The notes under the pieces are model-generated. The model was given only the letters and a program-made list of their open reading frames with translations, was not told the DNA's origin and searched no databases. The translations under genes and the position numbers were made by a program. A stretch of DNA of 64,000 nucleotides. Origin: Pandoraea sputorum. Lineage in GTDB: Bacteria > Pseudomonadota > Gammaproteobacteria > Burkholderiales > Burkholderiaceae. Positions within the stretch are counted from its first letter, which is position 1, and every line of letters begins with the position of its first letter. Where the stretch lies: contig NZ_CP010431.2 in assembly GCF_000814845.2 (NCBI RefSeq), forward strand, positions 558,001 through 622,000, given 5' to 3'. Of the stretch, positions 28,918 to 39,005 are shown in pieces.

Positions 28918-29865
28918 TTATTCCGCGAACAGCGACATCACCGAGTCGCCGCGACGGATACGCGAGAACGTCTCGGCCAGCAGGTTCGCGCAGCTCAGTT
29001 GGCGAATCTTGCCGCCCTTCGAGTCGTCGCGCAGCGGGATCGTGTCGGTGACGACCACTTCATCCAGCTCCGAGGCGTTGATACGCGCTGCGGCACCGCC
29101 CGAAAGCACCGGGTGCGTACAGTAGGCATACACCTTCTTCGCGCCACGTTCCTTCAGCACTTGTGCGGCTTTGCACAGCGTACCGGCGGTGTCGACCATG
29201 TCATCCATGATGACGCAGGTACGGCCTTCGACTTCACCGATGATGTTCATCACTTCAGCGACGTTGGCCTTCGGACGACGTTTGTCGATGATGGCCAGAT
29301 CGCAATGCAGCTGCTTGGCGAGGGCACGGGCACGAACCACGCCGCCGACGTCGGGCGACACCACCAGCAGGTTTTCATGGTTCTGCGCACGCACGTCTTG
29401 CAACAGCAGCGGCGAAGCGTAGATGTTGTCGACCGGGATATCGAAGAAGCCCTGAATCTGGTCGGCGTGCAGGTCCATCGTGATGATGCGTTCGACGCCC
29501 GCGATTTGCAGCATATTGGCGACGACCTTCGCCGAGATCGCCACGCGCGCCGAGCGGGGGCGACGATCCTGACGGGCATAGCCGAAATACGGGATGGCAG
29601 CGGTGATCCGGCCGGCAGAAGCGCGCTTGAGCGCGTCGACCATGATCATCAGTTCCATCAGATTGTCGTTGGTCGGAGCGCACGTCGACTGGAGGACGAA
29701 GACGTCCTTGCCGCGCACGTTTTCCTGAATTTCGACTTGAATCTCACCATCCGAGAACCGGCTGGCCATGGCTTTGCCGAGGGGGATACCGAGAGTATCG
29801 ACGACCGCTTGGGCCAAGGCGGGATTGGCGTTCCCGGTGAATACCATCAGGTTATCACTACTCAT
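28918..29865 (-). CDS. prs: Ribose-phosphate pyrophosphokinase
   Basis: Makes PRPP from ribose 5-phosphate and ATP for nucleotide, His and Trp synthesis. It is also relevant to the phn locus, since C-P lyase intermediates are converted to PRPP by PhnN. The 315-residue protein shows [16 protein letters not shown], the flexible loop [27 protein letters not shown], and the PRPP loop [16 protein letters not shown] 29865 ([15 protein letters not shown]) matches family N-termini. tRNA-Gln lies just upstream and may be co-transcribed. Confidence 0.96.
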   Translation of the reverse strand: MSSDNLMVFTGNANPALAQAVVDTLGIPLGKAMASRFSDGEIQVEIQENVRGKDVFVLQSTCAPTNDNLMELMIMVDALKRASAGRITAAIPYFGYARQDRRPRSARVAISAKVVANMLQIAGVERIITMDLHADQIQGFFDIPVDNIYASPLLLQDVRAQNHENLLVVSPDVGGVVRARALAKQLHCDLAIIDKRRPKANVAEVMNIIGEVEGRTCVIMDDMVDTAGTLCKAAQVLKERGAKKVYAYCTHPVLSGGAAARINASELDEVVVTDTIPLRDDSKGGKIRQLSCANLLAETFSRIRRGDSVMSLFAE

Positions 29866-29915
29866 CTGGCTACCTGCGGGACGTTTGGATGCTGAGACTT
29901 TACGACAGAAGAAAT

Positions 29916-29992
29916 TGGCAGGGGAGGAAGGACTCGAACCCTCGTATGCCGGAATCAAAATCCGGTGCCTTAACCAACTTGGCGACTCCCCT
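29916..29992 (-). tRNA. tRNA-Gln (anticodon UUG)
   Basis: On the - strand a full cloverleaf of 77 bases: seven-pair acceptor stem AGGGGAG/CTCCCCT, D arm, five-pair anticodon stem CCGGA/TCCGG enclosing TTTTGAT with TTG anticodon (complement of 29956-29958), T arm with TTCGAGT, discriminator G and encoded CCA. It reads CAA/CAG codons for glutamine. It lies between ispE and prs, the usual betaproteobacterial arrangement. Confidence 0.96.
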
Positions 29993-30046
29993 ACACTAAC
30001 CGATGCCTTCGCTGCGTTGTAGGAAACGCAACAAAGTAAAACCTTT

Positions 30047-30916
30047 TTACGCGAAGGCGAACATTGGATGTTCGGCCAGGCTAGTGGTCACTTGACCGAT
30101 CCAGCGCTCTGGCAATCGCTTGCATGCCGCTTCCGCATCTGCTTTCGTGTCAAATACACCGAACACGCTAGCGCCGGATCCCGTCATACGTGCAGTGGTG
30201 AAGGTTCTGAACCAGTCAATCACAGCAGCGACTTCCGCGTATTCTCGAGTGACAACCGCCTGCATGTCGTTACGGAAGATTTCATCCGTTTCGAACACGT
30301 TTTTGTTGGCGTGCTCAAGAAAGAACGCCATTGTGACGATCTTCGTATCCCTTGTCAACAGGGGATCCGTAAATATTTTGTTGGTCGCGACATGCACGCG
30401 CGGGTTCACCACGAGGAAGTGGCGCTGCGGCAAATCCACGGCGTGCAGTTCTTCACCAAGGCCCTCTGCGAAGGCATTGCGGCCGAAAACGAAAAAGGGC
30501 ACGTCCGCACCCAGTTTCAGGGCAAGTGTCTGAAGGGTTTCGCGCGGTAGATCGAGTTGCCACATGCGGTTGAGCGCGAGCAACGTCGTCGCGGCGTCGG
30601 AACTGCCGCCGCCAATGCCGCCACCGGCCGGCAGGCGCTTCTCGATGCCGATATCCACGCCGAAACGCACGCCACAGTGTTCTTGCAGCAGGCGCGCGGC
30701 GCGCACCGTCAGATCGGTCTCCGGCGGCACGCCGGGCAACGGATTCGTGTGAACGATCTGTCCGTCGTCGCGGCGCTCGAAATGCAGCGTGTCGGCCCAG
30801 TCGATCAGTTGAAAGACGGTTTGCAGTTCGTGATACCCGTTAGGCCGTTGTCCGACGATGTGAAGGAACAGGTTCAGCTTGGCCGGGGCCGGGCAGTCAC
30901 GCAGGATTTCGTACAT
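30047..30916 (-). CDS. ispE: 4-diphosphocytidyl-2-C-methyl-D-erythritol kinase
   Basis: Fourth enzyme of the MEP isoprenoid pathway, a GHMP kinase. The 289-residue protein has the N-terminal [25 protein letters not shown] with the substrate-binding Lys/His, the ATP-binding [17 protein letters not shown] (about residues 91-107), and the C-terminal [12 protein letters not shown] motif. It sits downstream of lolB in the TPR-lolB-ispE-tRNA order and ends 55 bases before the tRNA gene. Confidence 0.96.
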   Translation of the reverse strand: MYEILRDCPAPAKLNLFLHIVGQRPNGYHELQTVFQLIDWADTLHFERRDDGQIVHTNPLPGVPPETDLTVRAARLLQEHCGVRFGVDIGIEKRLPAGGGIGGGSSDAATTLLALNRMWQLDLPRETLQTLALKLGADVPFFVFGRNAFAEGLGEELHAVDLPQRHFLVVNPRVHVATNKIFTDPLLTRDTKIVTMAFFLEHANKNVFETDEIFRNDMQAVVTREYAEVAAVIDWFRTFTTARMTGSGASVFGVFDTKADAEAACKRLPERWIGQVTTSLAEHPMFAFA

Positions 30917-30968
30917 GGCGAGGCAAAAAACGGAAGACTTTGAATGAGAAGGGGCACAGGGCGCGGGC

Positions 30969-31637
30969 TTACTCGTCGATCACGAGTCGCACGGCAAGCG
31001 GCGAGTTGTCGAGATCGCGCGACAGATCGACACGTTTGACGCGTAACGGTGTGCCGTCGAAATACGCCTGATAGTCGATGGTCCAGCCATCCTGCTTCAG
31101 ATGGATGGGGCGCTGCGTTTGCGGATCGCGTTCGATGCTCGCCTGCGACCCCGGCGCACCTTGCATGCGCAGCCAGTAACGCAGGCCGCCCACAGGCAGC
31201 GCGAAGCCGAGCGCATCGTGCATCACATCTTCGAGACGAGGCCCGGTAATCGGTGCTTTACCCGGCAATTCCAGCGAGGCACTGCGCGGACTCTCGCGCA
31301 CAATGGCTTGCGTCTGGCCCAGCGGGTCGAGCAATTGGACGGTGGCGTTTTCGCCGTTCTGCTGCCAATCGAAATTGCCGTACGTGTTGCGTGCTTCGCC
31401 GTTCTGCTCGTAACGCACCGAGAAACGGCCGCGATAGTGTTCGACGGTTGCGCCCGCAGTCGGCTCAACGGGGGCTGGCGGCGCGAGGCTGGCACATCCT
31501 GTTGCGATGACGCTCGCCGTGCAGGCCACAACGAGGGCGGCCGCACGAACGAACCTTGAAGCGTCGACGCGGCGTATCACCGGGTGCGACGCACATTGAG
31601 ACTTCTCGACCATACGCGCTAACGTCATCAAAGTCAT
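30969..31637 (-). CDS. lolB: Outer-membrane lipoprotein receptor LolB
   Basis: Accepts lipoproteins from LolA and inserts them into the outer membrane. The 222-residue protein has a lipoprotein signal with lipobox ending ATGC (Cys near residue 48), then [36 protein letters not shown] and a [10 protein letters not shown] segment typical of LolB. The ATG overlaps the TPR-protein stop by one base (TAATG), showing tight coupling. The N-terminus before the signal is long; internal ATGs at 31628 or 31613 could be the real start. Confidence 0.9.
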   Translation of the reverse strand: MTLMTLARMVEKSQCASHPVIRRVDASRFVRAAALVVACTASVIATGCASLAPPAPVEPTAGATVEHYRGRFSVRYEQNGEARNTYGNFDWQQNGENATVQLLDPLGQTQAIVRESPRSASLELPGKAPITGPRLEDVMHDALGFALPVGGLRYWLRMQGAPGSQASIERDPQTQRPIHLKQDGWTIDYQAYFDGTPLRVKRVDLSRDLDNSPLAVRLVIDE

Positions 31638-33571
31638 TACGGCGCGACGTTGTAACGCTTCATCGTCGAGCGCAGCGTGTCGTCGTCACCGTCGAGCTTG
31701 AGCGCTTCGCGCCAGGTTTTGCGCGCTTCGTCTTGCTGACCCGATTCCCACAGCACTTCACCCAGATGTGCGCCGATTTCCGCCTGCGCCTGAATGCCGT
31801 AAGCACGGCGCAGCAGTTCGAGCGCCTGCGGCTTGTCGCCAAGGCGGTACTTCACCCAGCCGAGGCTGTCCATGATGTACGGATCTTCCGGCGAGAGCGA
31901 CGACGCCTTCTGCAGCAGCTTGAGCGCTTCGGGCAGTCGCGTATTGCGTTCCGTAAGCGAGTAGCCCAGCGCGTTGTATGCCTGCGCGTTATCCGGCTGC
32001 GACGCCATCACGCGACGCATCGCCTTTTCCATCACGTCATAGTGCTTGTTCAGTTCGGCCACCATGCCGTACTGATAGAGCAGGTCGGCATCGTCCGGAT
32101 TGTTTTTGACTTCGACGGCGAGCAACTTCTCCGCATCGTCGTAACGCTTGGCTTTGACCAGCAGATCCGATTCGGCACGTTTGAGCGCAAGTTGCTCACG
32201 CGGCTCGCTCGATTTGATGCCGTGCAACAGTGCACGGCCTTCCTCGAGCTTGCCCTGATCCGCCAGCAACTGCGCGCGGCCGATTTGGGCAGGCAGATAG
32301 GCGTTGCTGTCTTCGCGAATCTTCGAGAGCCACTTGTCGGCGGCCGGGTAGTCCTTGCGGTCCTGCGCGATCTGCGCGAGGTAGACGTACGCCTGTGCGC
32401 CGTCGGTGTTCTGCTGCTCGGCTTCCGTCGCGTACTTCTGCAAATACTGTTCGGCCTGTTGCGGATGGTTGGCGTGCAGGTTCAGCAGCGCGAGCGCCAT
32501 CAGCGTCGACAGTTCATGCGGGTAACGCTTTTCCAGCGTTTCGAATTGCTTTTGCGCCGCGTCGAGCTGATTGTCGGCGAGCAGCAGCTTGGCGTAGGCG
32601 AAGCGGGCTTCCTTGGCGTTCGGATTCCGGTCGAGGAACGACTTCAGACTGGCGATCGCGCCGGTGCGCTCCGCCGGACCCATCTGACCGTAGAGCAGGG
32701 CAGCGGCTTCGTAATCGGGCTTGAGCTTGAGTGCGGTTTCGAGCGACGTGCGCGCGCCGGCGGTGTCGCCTGCGTCGAGCTGCGAGCGGGCGATGGCCAG
32801 TTGCGCTTCCGGACGCTGCATGTCGTTCGACAGCATGCGCTTGAGCGAGTCGATGCCGGTGGCGCGCTCAGGACTGCGGGCGATCATTTGCTGTAATTCG
32901 AGAATGGCCTGACCGCGACGTGCTTCGGGCACCTTGTTCAGTTCGTCGACCAGCAGCGGTTCGGCCTCGGCCAGATGGCCGGTGCCGACTTCGAGGCTGG
33001 CCAGCAGTTGGGTCGCAGGACGCCACGACGGATCGAGCTGATGCCACAGCTTGGCGGCAATCAGGGCGTCGCCGAGCTGGCGTGCGCCGAGTGCGATCTC
33101 AACCGCGCGACGCGCCATGCGCGGATCTTTCGTGCGGTTGGCGAGGGCGACGTAGGTATTGAAAGCGGGGGCCAGATTGCCTTGTTGCAGGCTCAACTCG
33201 GCGGCCATCACTTCGAAGACGATCTCGCTGCTGAGCGCAACATTCGGCAGCTTCTCACGCGGGACGTTCGCATTCGGTGCGACGTCTTCGCTGTCGACAT
33301 CCGAGGCAGCACTGCTCGCGGCACCCGGTGCGCTGGCCTTGGCGGGGGCGGCCGGTGCCTTGGGCGCGGTCTGGGCCGCCGGTCCGGACTGGGCGAACGC
33401 GTTCGAAGATGGCAGGAATGCCATGATTGCGCTGGCGCAGGTCACGCCAAGCGCCGTGGCTCCGGCCCAGGCCCCGCGAGCCAGGGCGCCGCGCAGGCGC
33501 AAAAGCACGGGTGCCACGGTTTCCGCAGTACGGTCAGCGGCGGGAATGGACTGGAATCGGGTGTTCGGCAT
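31637..33571 (-). CDS. Tetratricopeptide-repeat protein upstream of lolB
   Basis: A 644-residue exported protein. A long, weakly basic leader with a hydrophobic segment (residues about 30-60) ending near AFAQSG is followed by an Ala/Pro-rich stretch and then about ten tetratricopeptide-like helical repeats, e.g. SLSPEDPYIMDSLGWVKYRL and AYNALGYSLTERNTRLPEAL. Homologues are consistently upstream of lolB and ispE in Burkholderiales. It probably serves as a scaffold in envelope assembly; the partner is unknown. It is divergent from mutM. Confidence 0.85.
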   Translation of the reverse strand: MPNTRFQSIPAADRTAETVAPVLLRLRGALARGAWAGATALGVTCASAIMAFLPSSNAFAQSGPAAQTAPKAPAAPAKASAPGAASSAASDVDSEDVAPNANVPREKLPNVALSSEIVFEVMAAELSLQQGNLAPAFNTYVALANRTKDPRMARRAVEIALGARQLGDALIAAKLWHQLDPSWRPATQLLASLEVGTGHLAEAEPLLVDELNKVPEARRGQAILELQQMIARSPERATGIDSLKRMLSNDMQRPEAQLAIARSQLDAGDTAGARTSLETALKLKPDYEAAALLYGQMGPAERTGAIASLKSFLDRNPNAKEARFAYAKLLLADNQLDAAQKQFETLEKRYPHELSTLMALALLNLHANHPQQAEQYLQKYATEAEQQNTDGAQAYVYLAQIAQDRKDYPAADKWLSKIREDSNAYLPAQIGRAQLLADQGKLEEGRALLHGIKSSEPREQLALKRAESDLLVKAKRYDDAEKLLAVEVKNNPDDADLLYQYGMVAELNKHYDVMEKAMRRVMASQPDNAQAYNALGYSLTERNTRLPEALKLLQKASSLSPEDPYIMDSLGWVKYRLGDKPQALELLRRAYGIQAQAEIGAHLGEVLWESGQQDEARKTWREALKLDGDDDTLRSTMKRYNVAP

Positions 33572-33650
33572 AGGGATCCACGGCAGGTTTCGAGCGATTG
33601 TAGCGCGCCCGATACAATAGAGTCTAAATCCTCAGCAAACGTTCGCAGGC

Positions 33651-34481
33651 ATGCCTGAACTCCCAGAAGTCGAAGTCACCCGCCGCGGTATCGCGCCACA
33701 CGTAGCGGGCACGCGTATCGCGCGCATCGACGTGCGCAACGGGTCGTTGCGCTGGCCGGTACCCGACGGGCTCGACGCCCTCCTGCGCGGCGAAACGCTC
33801 ATCGGCGTCACACGTCGCGGCAAGTACCTGCTGCTCGAATACGCGCCCGGCTGGTTGCTCGTGCACCTGGGCATGACCGGGACATTGCGCGTCATGCCGG
33901 AACCGCAGTCGCTGCCGAGCGCGGGCGTTCATGACCATATCGACCTCGTGTTCGAACGTTGCGCGCTGCGCTATCGCGACCCGCGCCGCTTTGGGGCCGT
34001 CCTTTTCCATCCGCGCACGTCGGGCGATGTGCTGCACCATCCGCTGCTCGCCAGTCTCGGCGTCGAGCCGCTGACCGACGACTTCGACGGCGCCTGGCTT
34101 TATGCAGGCACGCGCGGACGCACCGTCTCCATCAAACAGGCGCTGCTCGCGGGCAGCATCGTCGTGGGGGTGGGCAATATCTACGCCTCGGAGAGCCTGT
34201 TCCGCGCAGGCATCCATCCCCGCATGGCGGCGGGCAAACTGTCGCGCCCGCGCGCCGGGATGCTTGCGCAAGCCGTCAAGACGGTGCTCGCCGCAGCGAT
34301 CGAGAAGGGCGGCAGCACGTTGCGGGACTTCGTCGGCAGCGACGGCCAGAGCGGCTATTTCCAGCAGGAGTATTTCGTCTACGATCGTGCGGGCCAGCCG
34401 TGTCGCGTATGTGGCACGACGATCCGGCAGATCGTGCAGGGACAGCGCTCCACTTTCTTCTGCCCGAAATGCCAGAAATAA
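33651..34481 (+). CDS. mutM: Formamidopyrimidine-DNA glycosylase (Fpg/MutM)
   Basis: Removes 8-oxoguanine and other oxidised purines, with AP-lyase activity. The 276-residue protein has the processed catalytic N-terminus [13 protein letters not shown] (Pro2, Glu3), the conserved Lys in GKYLLLEYA, the H2TH helix region ([16 protein letters not shown]) and the C-terminal zinc finger [10 protein letters not shown]...CPKCQ. mutY follows 24 bases downstream, so both partners of the oxidised-guanine defence are probably co-transcribed. Confidence 0.97.
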   Translation: MPELPEVEVTRRGIAPHVAGTRIARIDVRNGSLRWPVPDGLDALLRGETLIGVTRRGKYLLLEYAPGWLLVHLGMTGTLRVMPEPQSLPSAGVHDHIDLVFERCALRYRDPRRFGAVLFHPRTSGDVLHHPLLASLGVEPLTDDFDGAWLYAGTRGRTVSIKQALLAGSIVVGVGNIYASESLFRAGIHPRMAAGKLSRPRAGMLAQAVKTVLAAAIEKGGSTLRDFVGSDGQSGYFQQEYFVYDRAGQPCRVCGTTIRQIVQGQRSTFFCPKCQK

Positions 34482-34505
34482 ATTAAAGCTTTCCCCGAAA
34501 ACCCC

Positions 34506-35663
34506 ATGAAAGACGCCCCCAACGACACCACCGTCGGCACGCTCGCGGATACTTTCGCGCAGCGTCTGATCGCCTGGCAGGCCGAACACGGCCGTCACGA
34601 TCTGCCGTGGCAGAACACGCGCGACGCCTACCGCATCTGGCTGTCCGAGATCATGCTTCAGCAGACGCAGGTCGCCACGGTGATCCCGTATTACGGCCGC
34701 TTTCTCGAACGCTTCCCCGACGTCGCCGCACTGGCCAGCGCACCGCAAGACGATGTGATGGCGCTATGGAGCGGGCTTGGCTACTACTCGCGTGCGCGCA
34801 ACTTGCATCGCTGCGCGCAGGTCGTCGTCGAGACCCATGGCGGACGCTTCCCATCAGACCCCGAAACGCTCGCCACGCTGCCGGGCATCGGTCGCTCCAC
34901 TGCAGCGGCGATCGCCGCATTTGCATACGACGCGCACGCCGCCATCCTCGACGGCAACGTCAAACGGGTGCTTGCGCGCGTGTTCGGTATCGAAGGCTTT
35001 CCGGGCACGCCGAAGATCGAGCGAGAGATGTGGGCGCTGGCGGAATCGCTGTTACCGCAAAGCGATTTACCCGCCTACACGCAAGGGATGATGGACCTCG
35101 GGGCCACGCTGTGCGCCCGCGGCAAGCCACGCTGCGGTGAGTGCCCGTTCGACAGCGATTGCGTCGCGCATGCGACGGGACGCGAGCGGACATTGCCGAC
35201 TTCCAAGCCGAAAAAGGCGCAGCCGGAGCGCTACGTCGACGTGCTGGTCATCCGCGCAGGCGATCGCGTGTTGTTCGAGCGACGTCCGGACAGCGGTATC
35301 TGGGGTGGTCTGTGGAGTCTGCCGGAACTCACGCCGCCGACCGACGCACGCGACGCCGACGACGCATTACTGCGCGAGCGTCTGACGGGACATGCGGCGG
35401 CACTTGGTGCGAAGGTTGGCGCGGTGCAGTCGCTCATGCCGCTGCACGGCCTCACGCACGTCTTCACGCACTTCAAATTGCATCTGCGACCGTGGATGGT
35501 CACACTGTCCGCGTCGTCGGCAACGTCGATCGACGATGCCAACCGTGCATGGCTGGATGGGGAGGGGGTTGCGGCCGCCGGGTTGCCCTCACCGATTCGC
35601 AAGATCGCCGATGCGCTGTCGCTGCACGGGTTGAACGACGGTCAGTTGTCGCTGCCGGCTTAG
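34506..35663 (+). CDS. mutY: A/G-specific adenine glycosylase MutY
   Basis: Excises adenine mispaired with 8-oxoguanine. The 385-residue protein has the catalytic Glu in WLSEIMLQQTQV, the helix-hairpin-helix LPGIGRSTAAAIAAFAYD with catalytic Asp, the [4Fe-4S] loop CARGKPRCGECPFDSDC, and the C-terminal NUDIX-like domain that recognises 8-oxoG (YVDVLVIRAGDRVLFERR and GGLWSLPEL). It ends 16 bases from the convergent rapZ stop. Confidence 0.96.
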   Translation: MKDAPNDTTVGTLADTFAQRLIAWQAEHGRHDLPWQNTRDAYRIWLSEIMLQQTQVATVIPYYGRFLERFPDVAALASAPQDDVMALWSGLGYYSRARNLHRCAQVVVETHGGRFPSDPETLATLPGIGRSTAAAIAAFAYDAHAAILDGNVKRVLARVFGIEGFPGTPKIEREMWALAESLLPQSDLPAYTQGMMDLGATLCARGKPRCGECPFDSDCVAHATGRERTLPTSKPKKAQPERYVDVLVIRAGDRVLFERRPDSGIWGGLWSLPELTPPTDARDADDALLRERLTGHAAALGAKVGAVQSLMPLHGLTHVFTHFKLHLRPWMVTLSASSATSIDDANRAWLDGEGVAAAGLPSPIRKIADALSLHGLNDGQLSLPA

Positions 35664-35679
35664 GCGAGCCGGCGACCTT

Positions 35680-36552
35680 TCACTTCGTGTCGATGGGGGC
35701 GAGTTCGCGGTGACGCACGAGCACGCTCGCTTCGTCGCGAAAGCGCGCGCCAAGCGTCTCCGAGATGAACACGGAGCGATGTTGCCCGCCCGTACATCCG
35801 ATGGCGACCGTCAGGTAGCTGCGATTGTCGCGCATATAGCTCGGCAACCACTTTTGCAGATAGGCGGCGATGTCGTTGATCATCTCGTCCACTTCGGGAA
35901 TGGCGGACAGGAAATCGATCACGGGCTGATCGCGCCCGGTCAGCGGGCGCAATTGCACGTCGTAATACGGATTGGGCAGCGAGCGGACATCGAAGACGAG
36001 ATCGGCGTCGAGCGGCACGCCATGTTTGAATCCGAACGATTCGAACATCAGCGTGAGGCCGGTCTGATCGTGTTGCACGAATTCGCGAATCCAGCGGCGC
36101 AGTGCACTTGCGCGCAGATTGCTTGTGTCGATCTGGTGACCCAGCTCGGTGACGCTGCTGAGCATCTCACGCTCTTTCTCGATGGCTTCGACGAGCGAGC
36201 CGGTGGCCGAGAGCGTGTCGTCGCCAGCCGCTGAAAGCGGGTGACGGCGGCGCGTCTCCGAGAAACGTTGCACCAGCGTTTGTGTAGTCGCATTGAGGAA
36301 CAGCACACGGACATCATGGCCGAAACGGCGCAGGCCGCCAATGATCGGCGGCAGCTCGGCGAGCGAACTCCCGCTACGTGCGTCGATGGCGACCGCGAGG
36401 CGCGTGTAATGCTGTGTTCCGAGGTAGACGGCGAGTTCAGGCAAAAAGCGCGACGGCAAATTGTCGACGCAGTAGTAACCCGCATCCTCGAGGACGTTCA
36501 GCGCGAGCGATTTGCCCGAGCCGGAGACGCCGGTAATCAATACGATCTTCAT
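35680..36552 (-). CDS. rapZ: RNase adapter protein RapZ
   Basis: In E. coli RapZ guides RNase E to GlmZ sRNA and so tunes glucosamine-6-phosphate synthase. The 290-residue protein has P-loop GVSGSGKS at residues 8-15, CVDNLP, and the C-terminal RNA-binding domain with [10 protein letters not shown] and [11 protein letters not shown]. It lies in the nitrogen-PTS block (rpoN-hpf-ptsN-hprK-rapZ), as in many proteobacteria, but separated from hprK here by a psiF-type gene with its own terminator. Confidence 0.94.
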   Translation of the reverse strand: MKIVLITGVSGSGKSLALNVLEDAGYYCVDNLPSRFLPELAVYLGTQHYTRLAVAIDARSGSSLAELPPIIGGLRRFGHDVRVLFLNATTQTLVQRFSETRRRHPLSAAGDDTLSATGSLVEAIEKEREMLSSVTELGHQIDTSNLRASALRRWIREFVQHDQTGLTLMFESFGFKHGVPLDADLVFDVRSLPNPYYDVQLRPLTGRDQPVIDFLSAIPEVDEMINDIAAYLQKWLPSYMRDNRSYLTVAIGCTGGQHRSVFISETLGARFRDEASVLVRHRELAPIDTK

Positions 36553-36683
36553 GACATGTCCCGAATACAACCATCATGGTAAGCGATTGTGTCGTACGGG
36601 TGTCGCGTGGGCAAAAAACGAGGGCGTTCCTGCCACTTTCGCTGCATTTTCGCTGGGTTTTCGAGAATCCCGTTCTGCAAGCG

Positions 36684-36709
36684 AAAACGGCGCCCGCGTG
36701 GGGCGCCGT
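36684..36709 (-). terminator. Terminator after the psiF-like gene
   Basis: Perfect 9-bp GC-rich inverted repeat (36687-36695 with 36701-36709), five-base loop; on the - strand it is followed by TTTT. It lies 35 bases after the psiF stop and isolates that gene from rapZ. Confidence 0.83.
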
Positions 36710-36743
36710 CAGGCTTGTCAGGCGTAAGCGCCCGGCGTGGAAC

Positions 36744-37076
36744 TCAGGCAGCCGGAGCGTTCGACAGGCATTGCTTCATGAACGCCTTGCGATCGTCGCC
36801 CTTCTTGCCGCTCGCTTGCGTGTTGCAGGTCTTCATCTTTTCCTGCTGAGTCTGTTTTGCGGCCGGGGCAGCCCCGCCAGCGGACAGACACTGCTTCATG
36901 AACGCCTTGCGATCGTCGCCCTTCTTGCCGGTCGCTTGCGAGTTGCAAGCCTTCATCTTGTCTTGTTGGGAGTTGGTCGCCTTGGGGGCAGATGCCGGGG
37001 CGGCGGCCGTTTGAGCGAACACGGGCGATGCGAGCAGCGGGGATACCAGAAGCAGTGCAGCGAGTGCTTTTTTCAT
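36744..37076 (-). CDS. PsiF repeat-containing secreted protein
   Basis: A 110-residue protein with a signal peptide (cut after PVFA) and two tandem PsiF repeats, each with the pattern KMKxCNxQAxGKKGDDRKAFMKQCLS. The repeats are nearly identical in both protein and DNA, evidence of internal duplication. Each repeat contains two Cys that could form a disulfide in the periplasm. PsiF in E. coli is phosphate-starvation inducible; I see no Pho box upstream here. Function is unknown. Confidence 0.87.
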   Translation of the reverse strand: MKKALAALLLVSPLLASPVFAQTAAAPASAPKATNSQQDKMKACNSQATGKKGDDRKAFMKQCLSAGGAAPAAKQTQQEKMKTCNTQASGKKGDDRKAFMKQCLSNAPAA

Positions 37077-37258
37077 GATCGTCTCTCCAAAAGGTCGTGA
37101 CGCACGGGCACGGGGATGAACCGCGTTGCGATTACAACATGTTAGAAAACGCGCCGCAATCGCGCGGCGTTGACAGAAAAACGCAAAACTAGCGGTATAC
37201 CCGAAAGGTTTCGGCGGATTCGGCGGATTCGGACCACCGATTCGCGAATTGACAAGGC

Positions 37259-38224
37259 TCAGAGCAATTTGCCCTGCATGCCGTCCGGGTCTTGCATGGC
37301 CTGGCGCTGACGCTCCATGAAGTCCTTGAGCGTATCGATCCCGCGCAGTTGCAGAATCGTGTTTCGCACGGCCGCTTCGACCAGCACGGCCAGGTTTCGC
37401 CCGGCGGCCACTTGCAGAATCACCTTGTTGATCGGCAGGCCCAGCACGTCGACCGTCTGCGCTTCGAGCGGCAGACGCTGGAATTCGCCATCAGGACGAC
37501 GCACCAGTTGCACGATCAGCTTGAGCTTCATCTTCCGGCGCACGGCCGTCTCACCGAAGATGGTCTTGATGTCGAGCAGACCGAGACCGCGCACTTCCAG
37601 CAGGTTTTGCAGCAGCGGCGGGCAGCGGCCTTCGACGAAATCCGGCCCGAGACGCACGAAATCGACCGCATCGTCGGCCACCAGGCCGTGTCCTCGGCTG
37701 ATCAGTTCCAGACCGAGTTCGCTCTTGCCGAGACCGGAGTCGCCGGTGAGCAGCACGCCCATGCCCAGAATGTCGATGAAAACGCCGTGCATCGTGCAAC
37801 GCGGCGCGAAAACGCGAGAAATGTACAGACGCAGGCTGTCGATAACGGAAGCCGTCGACAGCGGCGTGGTGAACAGCGGGGTGGAGGAGCGTGTACAGCG
37901 CAGCACCAGATCGGGCGGCGCTTCGAGGCCGTCTGCCACCACGAGGAACGGCGGTTCCAGCGCGATGACTTCACCCATGTGACGCTTGCGGTTTTCGTCC
38001 GTAAGACGCTGGTAGTAGCGTAGCTCCGCTTCGCCGAGCACCTGAATCCGGTTCGGGTGGATGAGGTTCAGGTGACCCACAAGGTCGGCGCTGGAGGTGG
38101 CCGTGGCCACGCTCTCGGGCGTGAAGCCGCGCTCCCAACCTTCATGGCCCGTGAGCCACGACAGACGCAACGTCGCGGCGTTGTCGTCGAAAATGCTTTG
38201 CGCGTTGATGCCGGTCAGTTCCAC
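37259..38224 (-). CDS. hprK: HPr kinase/phosphorylase
   Basis: Phosphorylates and dephosphorylates a regulatory Ser of HPr-type PTS carriers. The 321-residue protein has the N-terminal regulatory domain, the catalytic [10 protein letters not shown] with His (about 145), Walker A GDSGLGKS (about 161-168) and the C-terminal signature [15 protein letters not shown]. The start is GTG 38224 with GAGG upstream. It follows ptsN by about 90 bases. In proteobacteria with an incomplete PTS, HprK is thought to act on regulatory phosphorelay proteins rather than sugar uptake. Confidence 0.95.
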   Translation of the reverse strand: MELTGINAQSIFDDNAATLRLSWLTGHEGWERGFTPESVATATSSADLVGHLNLIHPNRIQVLGEAELRYYQRLTDENRKRHMGEVIALEPPFLVVADGLEAPPDLVLRCTRSSTPLFTTPLSTASVIDSLRLYISRVFAPRCTMHGVFIDILGMGVLLTGDSGLGKSELGLELISRGHGLVADDAVDFVRLGPDFVEGRCPPLLQNLLEVRGLGLLDIKTIFGETAVRRKMKLKLIVQLVRRPDGEFQRLPLEAQTVDVLGLPINKVILQVAAGRNLAVLVEAAVRNTILQLRGIDTLKDFMERQRQAMQDPDGMQGKLL

Positions 38225-38314
38225 CGCGTCGCCTCGTTCGGTTGGGTGTGGGAGCTACGGAATTCGTGTGTGTTCGCGGCGATTCGTACCGGTGCGCAGA
38301 CGACGCGGGACGAC

Positions 38315-38770
38315 TCAGGGCTTCCAGTTCGTCAGCGCGGTGTGAACGTCTTTGGCGCTGGGCGCGTTGATCAGGATACTGCGCATCTCAGGGTCCGAGA
38401 GCAACTGAGCAATTTCGGACAGGATTTCGAGGTGCTGCTGCGTCGCCTGCTCGGGTACGAGCAACACGAACAGGAGGGAGACGGGCTGACCGTCGGGCGC
38501 TTCGAACGGAATGGCCTCTTCCAGGCGGATGAACGCGGCGGCCGGAAACTTCAGGCCCTTGATGCGTCCGTGCGGAATCGCCACGCCTTCGCCAAGACCC
38601 GTCGAGCCGAGACGCTCACGGGCGAACAGATTGTCGGTTACCACAGCGCGAGAAAGCCCGGCGTTGTTCTCGAAGAGGAGGCCGACCTGTTCGAACAGGC
38701 GCTTCTTGCTGGTAACGGACAGTCCAAGCAGGATGTTGGACTCGAGTATGAGTTTGGCTAAACGGTTCAT
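38315..38770 (-). CDS. ptsN: Nitrogen-regulatory PTS IIA protein PtsN
   Basis: EIIA(Ntr) component of the nitrogen phosphotransferase system; in its unphosphorylated form it regulates potassium transport and other processes. The 151-residue protein has the active-site His in GVAIPHGRIKG and the C-terminal LSDPEMRSILINAPS typical of PtsN. ATG 38770 gives MNRLAKLILESNILLGL, the family start. It follows hpf after a terminator, so it likely has its own promoter. Confidence 0.95.
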   Translation of the reverse strand: MNRLAKLILESNILLGLSVTSKKRLFEQVGLLFENNAGLSRAVVTDNLFARERLGSTGLGEGVAIPHGRIKGLKFPAAAFIRLEEAIPFEAPDGQPVSLLFVLLVPEQATQQHLEILSEIAQLLSDPEMRSILINAPSAKDVHTALTNWKP

Positions 38771-38880
38771 CTTGTAATGCGGGCGAACGCTTAGTCGCCC
38801 TCCAACCCCCGATTGACCTCGCATTATAGACCACTCGCCGCCGCGCTCGCGGCAAGTCACGGAAGTGGGGCGAACCATAC

Positions 38881-38903
38881 AAAAGGGGCCGTTCAACGGC
38901 CCC
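38881..38903 (-). terminator. Terminator after hpf
   Basis: Seven- to nine-bp inverted repeat (38885-38891 with 38897-38903, extending inward) followed on the - strand by TTTT. It lies about 100 bases after the hpf stop and 111 bases before the ptsN start, so it splits the rpoN-hpf and ptsN-hprK units. Confidence 0.8.
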
Positions 38904-39005
38904 GCGGTGGGTGATGCCAGACTTACAACAGACGGATATGCGCTCGGGTGGTTCCTTGCGGGTTTTCGTCGGTATCAGCCAATGCGATTACCACGCCTGA
39001 AGATG

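Noticed and set aside
29916..29992. tRNA-Gln as integration site of a mobile element
   Set aside because: No integrase nearby and I noticed no second copy of its 3' end; flanking genes are in normal housekeeping order.
37211..37229. Short direct repeat (CGGCGGATT) after hprK
   Set aside because: Only two copies of nine bases; no structure or function can be supported.
37077..37258. Pho box upstream of the PsiF-type gene
   Set aside because: A single CTGTCA occurs on the - strand but no second repeat at the required spacing.
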